Assembly: GCA_951394045.1 (NCBI GenBank)
Contig: OX595994.1
Coordinates: 434,001-498,000 of the forward strand
DNA: 64,000 nucleotides
Origin: Nitzschia sp. DOCU1
Taxonomy: Eukaryota > Bacillariophyta > Bacillariophyceae > Bacillariales > Bacillariaceae
Direction of reading: 5' to 3'
Shown here: positions 9,015-19,788 of the stretch, one piece after another
Position numbering within the stretch: the first letter of the stretch is position 1
How the letters are laid out: every line of letters begins with the position of its first letter
Translations under genes and position numbers: made by a program
Notes under the pieces: model-generated
Databases searched by the model: none
Told to the model about the DNA's origin: nothing
Seen by the model: the letters and a program-made list of their open reading frames with translations, nothing else

Positions 9015-11371
9015 GGTGGCACTCTCCAATGGGGATCGTCAACAATCCTCGCAACTGCAGCAATCTTTGCCTCCATGCCGCTGCCATGGCCAACTTGTCC
9101 TGTCGGTGGAATTAGATCAACCACAGCGCCAGCAATAGCTTTGGATGGGGAGATCCGACAAAAGTAGTCAGGCATGTCACGCAGCTTGAAATAGACCTCT
9201 AAGGACTTGACAGCATCAAGGGCGGCATATTCCTGTTGCTCCCTTGATAGGACAGTTTTGGTCCATTTTGATGATCGAACGGACGGAACTTTCAACATCT
9301 TTTCTTGAAGAACAGTGGCCACTAAGTCGCCAAGACCAACCCTTCCATCAGAAATGACGTTTCGGCTTTTTGCCATCATTGCCAGGTCAACAAATCTCAT
9401 TTTGTCTGTAACTGATCGAACGTTGAAATCATCCCCTACATTTTCTATGTCGTTCTTCACCCTCTTACCAGTGAATATAACACTCTCATCCTTAAAAAGT
9501 TCCATTAGCCCATCAGGGAGCTTGTCATGTCGATGCAGCCGCAGGAGAAGGCATGACAGCTTGCTGGATTGTGTTTTATAGGCTAACTGCAGTAGTGCCA
9601 CCTTGTCACGACCCTTTGGCGGGAACTGAATTTTGGTGCCATACTCGTGCTCCTCGTCAAAGCCAATGATGCGTTCTGAAGCCTCCAGTGTTGCCAAATA
9701 GTTACGCAGGAGGTTTACAGCTCGTGTTATCTCACCACTCGTGGAAAGGAGCTGATAATCAGTAGCATCTAATTGACACACTGGCAAATCATTGTCCTGA
9801 TATTGCCGAAGAACAAGATTGGGCATTTTTGTGTTCATTGCGGTTTCTCGTTCAGCTACAGTAGGGAGCTGTGCAGAGAAAAAGGCGTGATCATCAGTGG
9901 GCTTGTCAGTAAAAACATAAGCAGGTCCTTCCTGGCCATAGGCTGCGATTGTGTCTTTGAACCGTCTGAGAGCCTCGGTCATTTGATCCTGGCCGTCAGT
10001 GACGACATGAAACTGTAGTCGCACTTCCCCAAGTTCATTGGTGGCTGTTACCAACCCACCAAAAACACGACCCCCACGATAGCGACAAAGTTGCTTAGCC
10101 TCTTTGTAGGAGACGTCCCACCGTAGTATCTTGCAGCTGCGCTTCTTCACCTGAATTGCCATGTGTGCTTGACACGTTTTCTGAAATAGCTTGAAAACAT
10201 GACTCAAGTAGTTAGCGGTTGACTGCATACCGCCATAAGCACTGCTCTTGAATTCACTAAACATTGAACATTTTTTTGTTGGGTCCAAGCGCCGCTCTCT
10301 GATTATGCGGTACTCGTGCTTGAGCCATTTTCTACTGTGATTTTTTCGTGCGAGCTCATTCAAACAGTCACTGAGCTGTTTAGAGCGCACTCCAAAACAA
10401 TACAGTGGCCTCATAAGATCAATCAATGTCATGTCCACCCCACCCTTATGGGTGAGGAATGCGGGGAAATACATGTTTTGCTGGCCCGGCAGTGCTTGGA
10501 GGATCAGTTGAGAGTTACCAATCCAACTGAAAGTTGGAGGGTCATTTCTGGCAGCTACGGATAGTTCTTCTACCTGGCTATCAAGAACAAGCATACCAGA
10601 AACAGCTTCCAGCTTTTTGTTTTCTTCATTGATTTGTTTGGCTTCCTCTTGACAACGAAGACATATATACCGACGTGATATAATGTGGTAGGGTTCATAC
10701 AATCCAAGAACAGTGCGAGATAAATGCTCCTCAGATCCACGCATACCATGGGTGGAAACATGGTTTCCGCATCCATTAGGACACAGAAATGTACCAAATC
10801 GTTTGTCAGGTAGCCATATAAAGATATCACGATAGTAGCCTTCATCACTACCGGCTATCTCAAGCTTCTTGCACAATGCAGAAGCTTGATGTGCCCGGAT
10901 CCACCAATTCCCGCCTTTTATCGTTGCCAACAGCCATCTGTCGAGTACTTCTTGGGATGTTTTGTTGAGTTCTTTGGAGAGACGTTCATAAATTGCTTGA
11001 ATAAATAGTGACATGGGACTTGCACCATCTTCTTCCAGATCTTCAAAAATTTGTTCAATTTCAGTCTCCGACAATTCCTCATCTTCATGGTCTTGAAGAA
11101 GTTGTTCCTCGGTGTCAGCATCACAGGTGGACAACATGGAGTCCTTGTGTTTGTCGCCATCATATAAGAAGCAATCCTCTCGGACTATTTCTTCTATTGG
11201 GGCTACCGGTGCTGCTCCAACATCTTGTTCGGGTATGCCACTCTGCAGAAAGGCACGCATTGAAGTTTGCTGCTTTTGCTTGTTTTTCTTATCTGCATCT
11301 CGCTTGGCCTGTGCCAATTTCTTCTCATCGTCTGTCTTTTTAGTGCCATAAGGGCGTCCAGACCGTGGCAT
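9015..11371 (-). pseudogene. Transposase, N-terminal part with exonuclease domain (copy 1)
   Basis: The frame starts at ATG 11371 and runs 786 codons to the Copia insertion; the apparent C-terminus beyond that is LTR sequence. Features in order: Lys-rich start with a PIP-box-like QTSMRAFL (35-42); acidic stretch; zinc ribbon with C197, C201, C237, C240; RNase H-fold residues D419 (RWDVSYK) and D489 (FTDKPTDD), matching the first two DDE aspartates; then a DEDDy 3'-5' exonuclease with D572/E574 (FDEE), D641 (KNDI) and Y715/D719 (YAALD), all catalytic residues present. The rest continues at 3184-1174. The gene would make a DNA-cutting transposase with an added exonuclease. The insertion cuts the protein before the likely catalytic Glu. 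Confidence 0.8.
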
Positions 11372-11504
11372 GGTGGATGGAGATTGATTATAGTGGATGG
11401 AGATTGGGTAAGGTAGTCAACAATGAATTGTGTAGACGAGGAGACGAGTTGAATTGCATTTGTGGCTCGGCGTCGTGGTAACCCGGATGTCGTCGAATTA
11501 ATTT
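11372..11504. promoter_or_regulatory. Transposase 5' region, copy 1
   Basis: It lies between the transposase ATG and the right TIR and contains a 14-bp direct repeat (gtggatggagattg, twice). It lacks the 26 bp present in copy 2 at 22265-22290 (junction after 11490). Confidence 0.5.
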
Positions 11505-11538
11505 TCCCAGAAACGTCCACCACTATGGCATAGGTGCC
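11505..11538. repeat. Right TIR, copy 1
   Basis: Inverse partner of 771-804, ending AGGTGCC. Confidence 0.8.
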
Positions 11539-11544
11539 AAGATC
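11539..11544. repeat. 6-bp spacer at transposon dimer junction (aagatc)
   Basis: The two copies are separated only by aagatc, the target duplication aaaagatc without its first two bases. With the flanking termini it gives the near-palindrome GGTGCC-aagatc-GGCACC. Confidence 0.85.
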
Positions 11545-11578
11545 GGCACCTGAAACATGGCGGTGGACTTTTTTGGGA
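11545..11578. repeat. Left TIR, copy 2
   Basis: Same sequence as 771-804. Confidence 0.8.
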
Positions 11579-11614
11579 GGTTTGGAGGAATGTGATTGGT
11601 GGAAGGGACACTCC

Positions 11615-11707
11615 GATGACGTAGGGCTTGTTCTTCGCTTAAAAAATCAACGAATCATTATCCTCAGAACTAGTATTTTTTAAGCAAAGAACAATATGGA
11701 CGTCATC
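11615..11707. repeat. Subterminal hairpin, copy 2
   Basis: Same 33-nt inverted arms as 841-933. Confidence 0.65.
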
Positions 11708-11947
11708 CAATGCGCGAATTCCGCGCACAAGCTCATAACCTGAATGGCGCCGAATGAATCGAATCGATCGACTCATGCAAATGCGCGCGCCGCCGCCGAC
11801 ACAATTGATCCAATTGATCCATTACTGTTGCTACTGAGCGAAATCCATTGCACACATTTTATGATACATTATGTTCCCCTTAAACATACAATCCCTGTAG
11901 CCTCAACGGCATACTACAGTAGGGTTACAATAGCACTACTACCGGTC

Positions 11948-13958
11948 TTACACTTTATTTTGGCAATGGTCCCGACCCCAGAATGGACTTCGCCCTCGAC
12001 AGTCAACCCTGCCGCAATTCTTGCATGTTCGTGGTGCCCTTGTTTTCCCATCCTTTCCTCGCTCTCCACGTGCTCGCTTTTTGTTGCCTGGTGCCATAAT
12101 CTGATAATTGCAGGAGTGATCTACGCCAATCCACATCCCAGCAGTCAACTGGGGCATGCGATCCCTGCAATCTGAGGGTGCTGGTGGTTGTGGCATCGGA
12201 GGTAACATGCCCACTGTAGGCCACCTGGTAAGTTTATTATTATTGTTCATCTCATCATTGTGTGTGGCTGTTGTATCATTGTTCATCTCATCATCGTGTG
12301 TGGCTGCTGTATCATTGTTCATCTCATCATCGTGTGTGGCTGCTGGGTATCCTCGCAAATTGATTTCACGAAGGCGCTTCAACTCCCGTGCAATGCTTCG
12401 CACTGCATCATTGACCTTGCGACTTTGCAGCACGATGCCCAGCTGGACTCGCAAGTAGACGGGCAATTTGGGAAGAATAGTAACTCCATTCACGTACTTC
12501 AGAAAGGCAAACGCAGCCCTCTCCATTTCGCTATCTCTTGCAAGCGTTGGATCTTCAGCAAGTAATTCTCGAAATGCCTTGGCTTCATCAGGATGAGTAA
12601 CTGGAGTGAATGGATTTTTTACGTTTTGTTGCCGGGCGAGATACTGCTGTTCCTTCGTAAGATCTACCTGGATCTCCAGCGCATTTATGGCTTCTGTCAA
12701 GTTGCTGGGCTGCAAAGGGATCACACCACAGGACTCTTCCGTGGTGTCTAAATAGTCAAGACTATTTATCCAACTTGGATAGACCAGCTTGTTATGGTTG
12801 ATCTCCACAATGGATTGGATCTCGTCAATCAACCAAGTGTCATAGTGCCCAAAGCAAGGAAAATGTGCCCGTCTGCGCTCCGACATGCGATGATTATAAC
12901 GATGCCGATGCTCCTGCCTGATTGCATCCGCAAGCTCTACTCCCATCTGCCAGATTCCCACGCTTTGGAGGAACTGCTTATGGTGGCTTTCCGTCAGTCC
13001 TGTTCCTCGCAAGCAATAGAAAATAGGTAGTCCATAGACATTCGTCATGGGTTTTCCTTTGGTCGTCAACTGTTGCAAGTACATTGTCAAGCAGGGTGGG
13101 TCTGACGCATACCCAGCAAGAATTTCCTTCAATACATTGTTAGCTTTCTTCCAAGCACGGTCATTGAAGAGTGGTTTGCCCTCATCCTCCTTGTAACCAA
13201 ACATTAGGAAGACATTTCGAACACGCCAGTAGAGTTGACTCGGAGGGAGTACAACTCGGGGCACGCACTGTAAGAAAAAATCAACATCAAAGTACATCTT
13301 CAGATCAATTTCCTCTTGCAACATTCCGTCATTGCGCAGTGCTTGCTGCACTTTTGCAAGTACAACAGGATCCCAAGCAAACCATGCTTCTGAAAGGGCA
13401 ACAAAATAGGCCTTGCGGAATTTGTGTTTCACTGGTACTCTTGCACGATCCATGTAGTGCCAGGCATCCCCAAGGACGGATCGAAAAACATCTCGGATTT
13501 CTGCTGGGGGTTGCGCAAGTTTTGACGATGGATCAAGGATGGTTTTGTCATTTGCAAGCTCGTGCAAATACTTGAGAAACGCCATATCACTCGCAGACAA
13601 ATCCTTTCGCAGAGATAATCCATCCTCTTCTTCTGAGGGGCCAGCATCGAGCAAGGAGGAAACATCCTGTTCATCAAGGAATAGCTTCCATGAGGTAGAT
13701 GGTGCAGTACCATGGGTCTCATCCTCATCTATTCTTGGTGGTGCGGCTGGATTGTGCAATTTCAACATTGTAAGCGGTACCTTCACACGATAATTGTCGC
13801 CTTTTTTGCTTGGCTTGAAATGTAAGAGTGAGGCAGATGGCAGCCCTCGTCTGGTCCTAGTTTTCAGTTTAAAGAAGGGAATCCGGAGGAATGGCCCATG
13901 TACTTGCTGTATTTCAATGATTCGGAAGCTTCCTTGTCTATGCGTCTCTTGAATAGTA
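11948..13958 (-). pseudogene. Transposase, C-terminal part (copy 2)
   Basis: Identical in translation to 1174-3184, with the candidate catalytic Glu in RGTGLTESHH, the 12-residue acidic repeats (12237-12344) and the terminal Cys cluster. It is split from its N-terminal half (19789-22145) by the nested Copia element. Confidence 0.75.
12237..12344. repeat. 36-bp tandem repeat in transposase gene, copy 2
   Basis: Same array as 1463-1570, three units. Confidence 0.8.
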
Positions 13959-13963
13959 GGTGG

Positions 13964-14230
13964 TGTTGATAACACTTTCAAACTCTGCTATCTTAGATGT
14001 AGTAATAACGTATTCCTAACAGATTATACTGTAAAAGTGAGAGTCTTTCTCACGCAGTGCATTTAGACTGCCTATGATGTATTGTTGTATTACCGTGTAA
14101 TTGTTTGACCACGACGGCATCTTATTCGGATGCCAGCGTTGCCTCCGATCCGACTGGATTGATCCTCTTACATGTATTTTACACATATGCGTATGCTTAC
14201 ACATATGTGTTGGCGTCGTTTCCTCCAACA
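13964..14230 (-). repeat. 3' LTR of Copia-1, copy 2
   Basis: 267 bp, identical by eye to the other three Copia-1 LTRs. Confidence 0.95.
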
Positions 14231-14273
14231 CACTCCTGTGGTCCGTTGCTGGTGGTAGCCGGCTGCGGACCAT

Positions 14274-17200
14274 TCAATTCTTATTCTTTGGTTTGCCGAA
14301 GCCTGGGTCTTGAGCGGCAGTAGCTCCCATTATTTGGTCTCGGAACCTCAGGAATGTTGCACCTTGTAGGGGTTTGGTCATGAAGTCACCAATCATGTCC
14401 CCTGTGGGACACCATTTGACAGTCAATTCCTTTTTGTTGATGCGATCTGTCACAAAATAAAAGCGAATGTTAATGTGTTTTGTCCGCTTGCTGCTGGATG
14501 CTCTGCCATTTTTCTCAAGAAGTATGGCACTTTGGTTGTCTTGGTACACAATGTTTTCGTGAACCTTGTACCCTTGTGCCATCAAGAAGTACCGTGTCCA
14601 GCATATGGCTGGCATACAGTCATCGACACTGATAATTTCTGCTTCTGTTGAGCTCCTCGAGTTCAACTTGTGCTTTGTGGAATTCAAGATTGGAAACCCT
14701 GTTCCCAAGGATAATCCACCACCGGTGTGCCCTCTCATATTTGGGTGCACTGCAAAGGATCCATCGATCCACCACTTTAGGATGCCACTCCCATTTGCTG
14801 CCAGAATCAACGGTAGGTCACGCGTTGCTCTTACATACTTCATGAGATATGTGAGCTTTTTCCAGTCATCTTTGTCTGGTTCTCTCACTCGTGTTGTCAG
14901 AAATGCCACGGCAGTGCAGGTGTCTGGTCTAGCACGCTTCGTTGCATAAAGTGTTTTGGCCACAATGTTGTGGAACTCGGTAGCCCTGGCTGGTTGTAGC
15001 TTCTCGCAGCTCTCGTCAACTTTAAAGAGATTTTCTGGGGCTGCGCTTGTTTTGCTTCCCTTGGCTTTTGGGTCCGCTTTTTCGAAGGCCGAAATTATTT
15101 CATCGATGTATCCAAACATCGATATCTTGACTTGGCCGGTTTTGGTGTAGTCGAGTGTCATGCCCAGGTAAGTATGAACTTTGCCCCGGCTGACGGCCAT
15201 TTTACCAGATCCATCTTCAAATATGCTCTCATACTCTTGGCGCAGCCACAGGATCATGTCATCCACAACCTTCGGGTCCTTGTGACTGAGTTTACAGTCG
15301 TCAACGTGGAAACAAATAGTCATTTGTTTCCCATCGATGATTTTATTTGCCACGCAGGGGTCATATGGGTTAAACACGAACCCAGTCTTCAGCAAGCTTG
15401 CGCTGAACTTGCGATAGTACAGAAGGCTTGCAACCATGGTGCCGTAAATGGCATTCAGGCATTTGACAATTAGCTGTGATTCCCCTTTTTTATCCTTGGT
15501 GAGGAATTTGGCATACGCCTTGGGGGCAATCTCAACCAGCATGTCGGCTAGTACACCGCGAATCTTCAAGATTGCGATATCCTTTTCGTCTTCTATCCTA
15601 GTTTGGATGAAGGCATTCGGGATGTCAATTACAGCAACTTCCCTTCCTTCTTCTGCCTCAATGATGCAGGTGAGCAGTACAGACTCTGTTGCCACTGTCG
15701 GGGATGAGGAGTCCTCTTTCGAGATATAGTCTCGCTGCTTGTTACCACCAGCCACGGTTCGACCTTTGATCTTTCCATCACGTTTTTGCTTGAGGAACAT
15801 GTGGGATTCAAGGACGTGTTTGCGTTGATCTTCCGTGAGTTCTTTCCAGTGCACGGGCTTAAAAGTATCTCGCATGTGCAGCTGTTTCATTTCTGAACGG
15901 ACTGCTTCTTGTGCAGGCTTGCCCCAGCTTTTCATTCCTGCTTTGAGGGAAAGTTGAGTCATTATAGCGGCTGCAACTTCCTCACCCGGGTGGCTCTCTT
16001 CGTGTTGGAACAGCAGATGGGCATCGGGATGTAAGGTGGGGTGTAATGTACCCGTTTCTTCAAGTTGGGCAGCGGCATAGGAATATTTTGTTCCCGTAAG
16101 GCTTGGAACTAATCGTTCAGGTGCCTTCTTAATCCTCGCAGATCGCCTTGGCACTCCTGCAGTTTCAACCGGGGCCAATGTTTCAATCGGCTGGGCTGCA
16201 GTGGGTGTTGTTTCAGCATTTTCCGTGGCGGGAATTATTGGCTGGACTTGCGGTTGCACCTCGACTTCGGCAGCATTTTCATCGTCCCACCTCACGTGGG
16301 GTGTGTCATCTTCTTCGGGGGAATTTGCATTTGCGTTGGCTTCGGGATCAGTTAAGTTTTGAACTTCCCGCGGCTGTAGCGGGAGAATGGGAATGAGCTG
16401 TTCTTCCGGGTCCACTCCTGTGATCTCGACAGGGTCATCTGGCACGTTAATGTCAGCAATTTCACGACCGTCCCGGTCCGTGAAGGTAAAGAGCTCTGGC
16501 TGATCGTGGCCGAGAGCATCGACTCTAGCAATGACGGTTTCTGGCATGGGAATTTTGTCCCAGCTAAATCGTGTCACTTTCTTCCCTGTGGTAAGATTCA
16601 TGAATTTGAATCCGCCTTGCAAGTTGCCACTTGATCCTAGGCAAATTGCACCAAGGGTACGAGCGGCTTGGCTGTTACGGGGCAAATCTTCCTCGTGTAC
16701 CTGGCAGTAGTCGCCAAGTTGCAACCGAAGATGTTTCTTGAAGTCCAGGGCTTCGCCTGTCATTATAGTTCTTGGGCTGATTGTTGCCGATAATCCCCCT
16801 TTCGGAGGGAAGTGATTCAGCAGCTTGACAGCGGCGAACACGAGGTGGATCAGCAGTATTTTGGGAACGCGTGCAAAAGGGAGGCTGTGTCTGATAGCAC
16901 GAGCTCGCTCTTTCACCACGCGAATTCGTCGCTCAATTTCGGGGACATGCTCGTTGGCGGCAGCAAGGTTCACCCGGGGCCCATTTGGCATGGCTTGTAT
17001 CATTGCTTGTAGTGGGGCGAATTCACCATCTGCAAGGATAGTGGTAATTCGGAATCCCCGCTGTAAGTAAAATTTGTATGCTTCCTCGAATGCCTTGAAG
17101 ACGTTCTGAAGCTTGCGGTCCGGGAGATGGTTCACCATTGTGAAACAAATCTTCCGACTTAGAGAGAGGAAGAACGGGATACGGTTAACAAAGAAGATGT

Positions 17201-19484
17201 CCATGGTGAGGAATACATCTTTGTTCAGCCGCATCATTTCCGGTGGGACCGCCACATAATCTTCTGCCACATGAGTTGACTTTTGTCGTGTGGTCTTTCC
17301 TTTCAGTGCCCCGATTGACTTGCCCCAGATTTTGTCCGCTGTAACAACGTCAGCGAGGGTAACTGGGCAGTCCTTGATTGAGTTGCTTTGGATCACCCAT
17401 TTGAAATCCTTCATTGATGGGAATCCCAGAGTGGAATAGAGTGTTCTGGCCACTTCTGCAGCCTTGATTTGCCGTTGGGTAAAGCCTTCTTTATTACCCG
17501 TTACTGTGGAGATGAAAACAAAATCCTGTTGCTCGCGTGGATTATAATAATGCAATCCCGAACGATGCATTTTGAATTCGATGTTGGGCCTCCCTTCCGC
17601 TTGGCGGTGGACCACAAAAGATTTATCCAGGCTATCGTAAGTGACCCGATACTGTTTGATAATATTTTTCAATGACAGAATATTTGTGATTGCATCGGGG
17701 CTGAACCAAACTGGCTGACGATACCCTGCTAGTGTTGCTTGCATTTTCACTTTCATGCTGCCACCGTTACTCTTCAGGTTCATTGTGGTGGTGGCTCTAG
17801 TCACGTTCATGACGAGTCCAGGGTCACAGAATAAATCCATTGTGGACTCGTTGTCCAGTAGGATAACCTTTTTGAGATCAAGGTCGTCCTTCCGATTCTT
17901 GCTTCTGCGATGATTTTGCTTGAACAGAATGCCAGCAATCTCGCTCCCCATGCGCTCTGTCTGCACCATTGCAAATTGCGTATGAAACTGGAAATGGGAA
18001 TTGTGTGACTCTTCACTTGAATCACTGCTGATGGAATCCTCGTTCTCAAGTTCCTTGATCTTGGATTCAAGAGTAGCAAAGGATTTCTTCATCTTCTTTT
18101 GCATTTTAGTAATGCTTTGGGTCTTGCTTGACTTGGAGGATACCGACTCGTCATCTTCCTTTTTCTTAGCTGGCGCTTTGGTGCCATTGGATGCCCAGTA
18201 GGGATGACCTTTCTTCTTGCACTTGTTGCATTCACGTTCCTTCCAGATGTCCTTGTCGAAGTACTTTGGTTTGGCTTTTGCCTGTGCGAATGCAGTGCCT
18301 TCTGAGATTTGGGGTGCCACTATTGCCGTCTTGCTGTATTTGTCTAGCAAGTGCAATACCCCTTGACGGTTCTTTGGATAACGATCATCACCTGTGGTGA
18401 AGTCATTCTGTAAGTCGGTCTTCAGCTTGTTGTGCTGCTTACCGCTTTGTCGGAGAAAGACATACGCAAGATATCTTTCTTCGGCTTGTACTCTCACAGC
18501 TTCCTGTTTTGTGTTGGACAGTTCATCAAACTTTGGAGGGACAGTGCTTCCAGTTAGTGGTGTTTCCTCACTCGCCACATGATCTAGCAGGACTTTATGT
18601 TGGTGGGTCAGCCCAATGGCCGTCCCAATGTCAATCTTGGTATTAAAACGTTCGTACCACTGCTCATTGCTCAGAGTGTTCTGTGCGAAGTTATACAATG
18701 ACAGCTCTTGCTCGTATACTGTTGCATACGGGTACTGGTCCTCTGTTTGTGCTAATACCGTCTTCTCGATAAGACGCATGAGCACCAATGGATCATAGGA
18801 CTGGCTTGCAACTTCCCAGTCAGGATCATGCTTCATTTTATCCAACAGCACTTGCATACACTGGCCTCTTATCATAGAGAAGGCTTGCCCTCTCTGTTTC
18901 TGTAGGGTTGTAGTACGTTCACGATAAGTCTTCCACTCGTTATCATAGTGGGTTTTTTCCAGTGCAGTCAATTTCACAGGAGGTTCTACCGTCATCTCAT
19001 AATTGCCTTCCTCAATATCATTTTCGAGCAAGGCAAGTTGCATTTGTGCCTCATGATCGGTTGGATCAGTTACAGTCCTTGCTAGGAGCGCAATTTTCTG
19101 AAGTTCTCTTGCATCATTAATCCTCTGTTGATGAGTTTGGTGACGGGCCACTAAAAGTGTGTGGCGGTCCTTGACTTCTTGTGTATATTCTGGTTCTGGA
19201 ATATTCACAGTCTTTTTGTTCGAAAGCTCATTACTGATATCAGAGCCATAGATCGTCCCAACGTGGTGCACGATCTTTTCCCATGTCGTGCGCATTTGGT
19301 CAGCAGCACCTTTCTGACCATAGTCGAACACATGGTTACTCAACGCAGCACACAATCCTTTGTGCTTTGCCTGCATTGTGGAGCCGGAGTAACTCTGTCC
19401 TCTGGCTCTTCCTCGGCCGTTGCGGTTATCTCGACCGCCACGTCCATGACCTCTGGCAGGCCTGCCTGCTCCTCTAGCACTCAT
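14274..19484 (-). CDS. Copia gag-pol polyprotein, 1736 aa (copy 2)
   Basis: Open from ATG 19484 with the same order of domains as copy 1: capsid, CCH-type partial knuckle, LDNES protease, integrase core, HVDD reverse transcriptase, RNase H. The only amino-acid difference noticed is Asp in ANKIIDGK, where copy 1 has Asn. Both forms are plausible because the second Copia element (52.2-57.2 kb) has Asp at the same place (ANKIVDGE), so Asn in copy 1 is the likelier derived state. Coding capacity is intact. Confidence 0.95.
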   Translation of the reverse strand: MSARGAGRPARGHGRGGRDNRNGRGRARGQSYSGSTMQAKHKGLCAALSNHVFDYGQKGAADQMRTTWEKIVHHVGTIYGSDISNELSNKKTVNIPEPEYTQEVKDRHTLLVARHQTHQQRINDARELQKIALLARTVTDPTDHEAQMQLALLENDIEEGNYEMTVEPPVKLTALEKTHYDNEWKTYRERTTTLQKQRGQAFSMIRGQCMQVLLDKMKHDPDWEVASQSYDPLVLMRLIEKTVLAQTEDQYPYATVYEQELSLYNFAQNTLSNEQWYERFNTKIDIGTAIGLTHQHKVLLDHVASEETPLTGSTVPPKFDELSNTKQEAVRVQAEERYLAYVFLRQSGKQHNKLKTDLQNDFTTGDDRYPKNRQGVLHLLDKYSKTAIVAPQISEGTAFAQAKAKPKYFDKDIWKERECNKCKKKGHPYWASNGTKAPAKKKEDDESVSSKSSKTQSITKMQKKMKKSFATLESKIKELENEDSISSDSSEESHNSHFQFHTQFAMVQTERMGSEIAGILFKQNHRRSKNRKDDLDLKKVILLDNESTMDLFCDPGLVMNVTRATTTMNLKSNGGSMKVKMQATLAGYRQPVWFSPDAITNILSLKNIIKQYRVTYDSLDKSFVVHRQAEGRPNIEFKMHRSGLHYYNPREQQDFVFISTVTGNKEGFTQRQIKAAEVARTLYSTLGFPSMKDFKWVIQSNSIKDCPVTLADVVTADKIWGKSIGALKGKTTRQKSTHVAEDYVAVPPEMMRLNKDVFLTMDIFFVNRIPFFLSLSRKICFTMVNHLPDRKLQNVFKAFEEAYKFYLQRGFRITTILADGEFAPLQAMIQAMPNGPRVNLAAANEHVPEIERRIRVVKERARAIRHSLPFARVPKILLIHLVFAAVKLLNHFPPKGGLSATISPRTIMTGEALDFKKHLRLQLGDYCQVHEEDLPRNSQAARTLGAICLGSSGNLQGGFKFMNLTTGKKVTRFSWDKIPMPETVIARVDALGHDQPELFTFTDRDGREIADINVPDDPVEITGVDPEEQLIPILPLQPREVQNLTDPEANANANSPEEDDTPHVRWDDENAAEVEVQPQVQPIIPATENAETTPTAAQPIETLAPVETAGVPRRSARIKKAPERLVPSLTGTKYSYAAAQLEETGTLHPTLHPDAHLLFQHEESHPGEEVAAAIMTQLSLKAGMKSWGKPAQEAVRSEMKQLHMRDTFKPVHWKELTEDQRKHVLESHMFLKQKRDGKIKGRTVAGGNKQRDYISKEDSSSPTVATESVLLTCIIEAEEGREVAVIDIPNAFIQTRIEDEKDIAILKIRGVLADMLVEIAPKAYAKFLTKDKKGESQLIVKCLNAIYGTMVASLLYYRKFSASLLKTGFVFNPYDPCVANKIIDGKQMTICFHVDDCKLSHKDPKVVDDMILWLRQEYESIFEDGSGKMAVSRGKVHTYLGMTLDYTKTGQVKISMFGYIDEIISAFEKADPKAKGSKTSAAPENLFKVDESCEKLQPARATEFHNIVAKTLYATKRARPDTCTAVAFLTTRVREPDKDDWKKLTYLMKYVRATRDLPLILAANGSGILKWWIDGSFAVHPNMRGHTGGGLSLGTGFPILNSTKHKLNSRSSTEAEIISVDDCMPAICWTRYFLMAQGYKVHENIVYQDNQSAILLEKNGRASSSKRTKHINIRFYFVTDRINKKELTVKWCPTGDMIGDFMTKPLQGATFLRFRDQIMGATAAQDPGFGKPKNKN

Positions 19485-19507
19485 ACCTTATTGCTATGGA
19501 GCAATCC

Positions 19508-19521
19508 CTTTTACAGTATAA
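19508..19521 (-). promoter_or_regulatory. Primer-binding site, complementary to own LTR (copy 2)
   Basis: Same 14-nt PBS as 8734-8747, complementary to 19582-19595. Confidence 0.65.
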
Positions 19522-19788
19522 TGTTGATAACACTTTCAAACTCTGCTATCTTAGATGTAGTAATAACGTATTCCTAACAGATTATACTGTAAAAGTGAGA
19601 GTCTTTCTCACGCAGTGCATTTAGACTGCCTATGATGTATTGTTGTATTACCGTGTAATTGTTTGACCACGACGGCATCTTATTCGGATGCCAGCGTTGC
19701 CTCCGATCCGACTGGATTGATCCTCTTACATGTATTTTACACATATGCGTATGCTTACACATATGTGTTGGCGTCGTTTCCTCCAACA
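19522..19788 (-). repeat. 5' LTR of Copia-1, copy 2
   Basis: 267 bp; same as 8748-9014. Confidence 0.95.

Larger units (their letters stand above)
771..11538 (-). mobile_element. TIR DNA transposon, copy 1, with nested Copia element
   Basis: The 10768-bp unit begins GGCACCT and ends with its inverse AGGTGCC. The outer 34 bp of the two ends match at about 26 positions when one is inverted, defining terminal inverted repeats. It contains one gene, a DDE transposase on the minus strand, split into two halves (9015-11371 and 1174-3184) by a Copia element at 3190-9014. Without the Copia element and one duplicate of its target site the transposon would be 4938 bp. An 8-bp target duplication suits several superfamilies (hAT, KDZ/Zisupton, P); I did not assign one. 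Copy 2 follows after only 6 bp. The transposase is broken, so movement in this state would need an intact copy elsewhere. Confidence 0.85.
13964..19788 (-). mobile_element. Copia LTR retrotransposon, nested, copy 2
   Basis: Same element and same insertion point as 3190-9014. LTRs lie at 13964-14230 and 19522-19788, PBS at 19508-19521 and its LTR complement at 19582-19595. The ggtgg duplication flanks it at 13959-13963 and 19789-19793. It was duplicated with its host transposon, not inserted independently. Confidence 0.95.
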
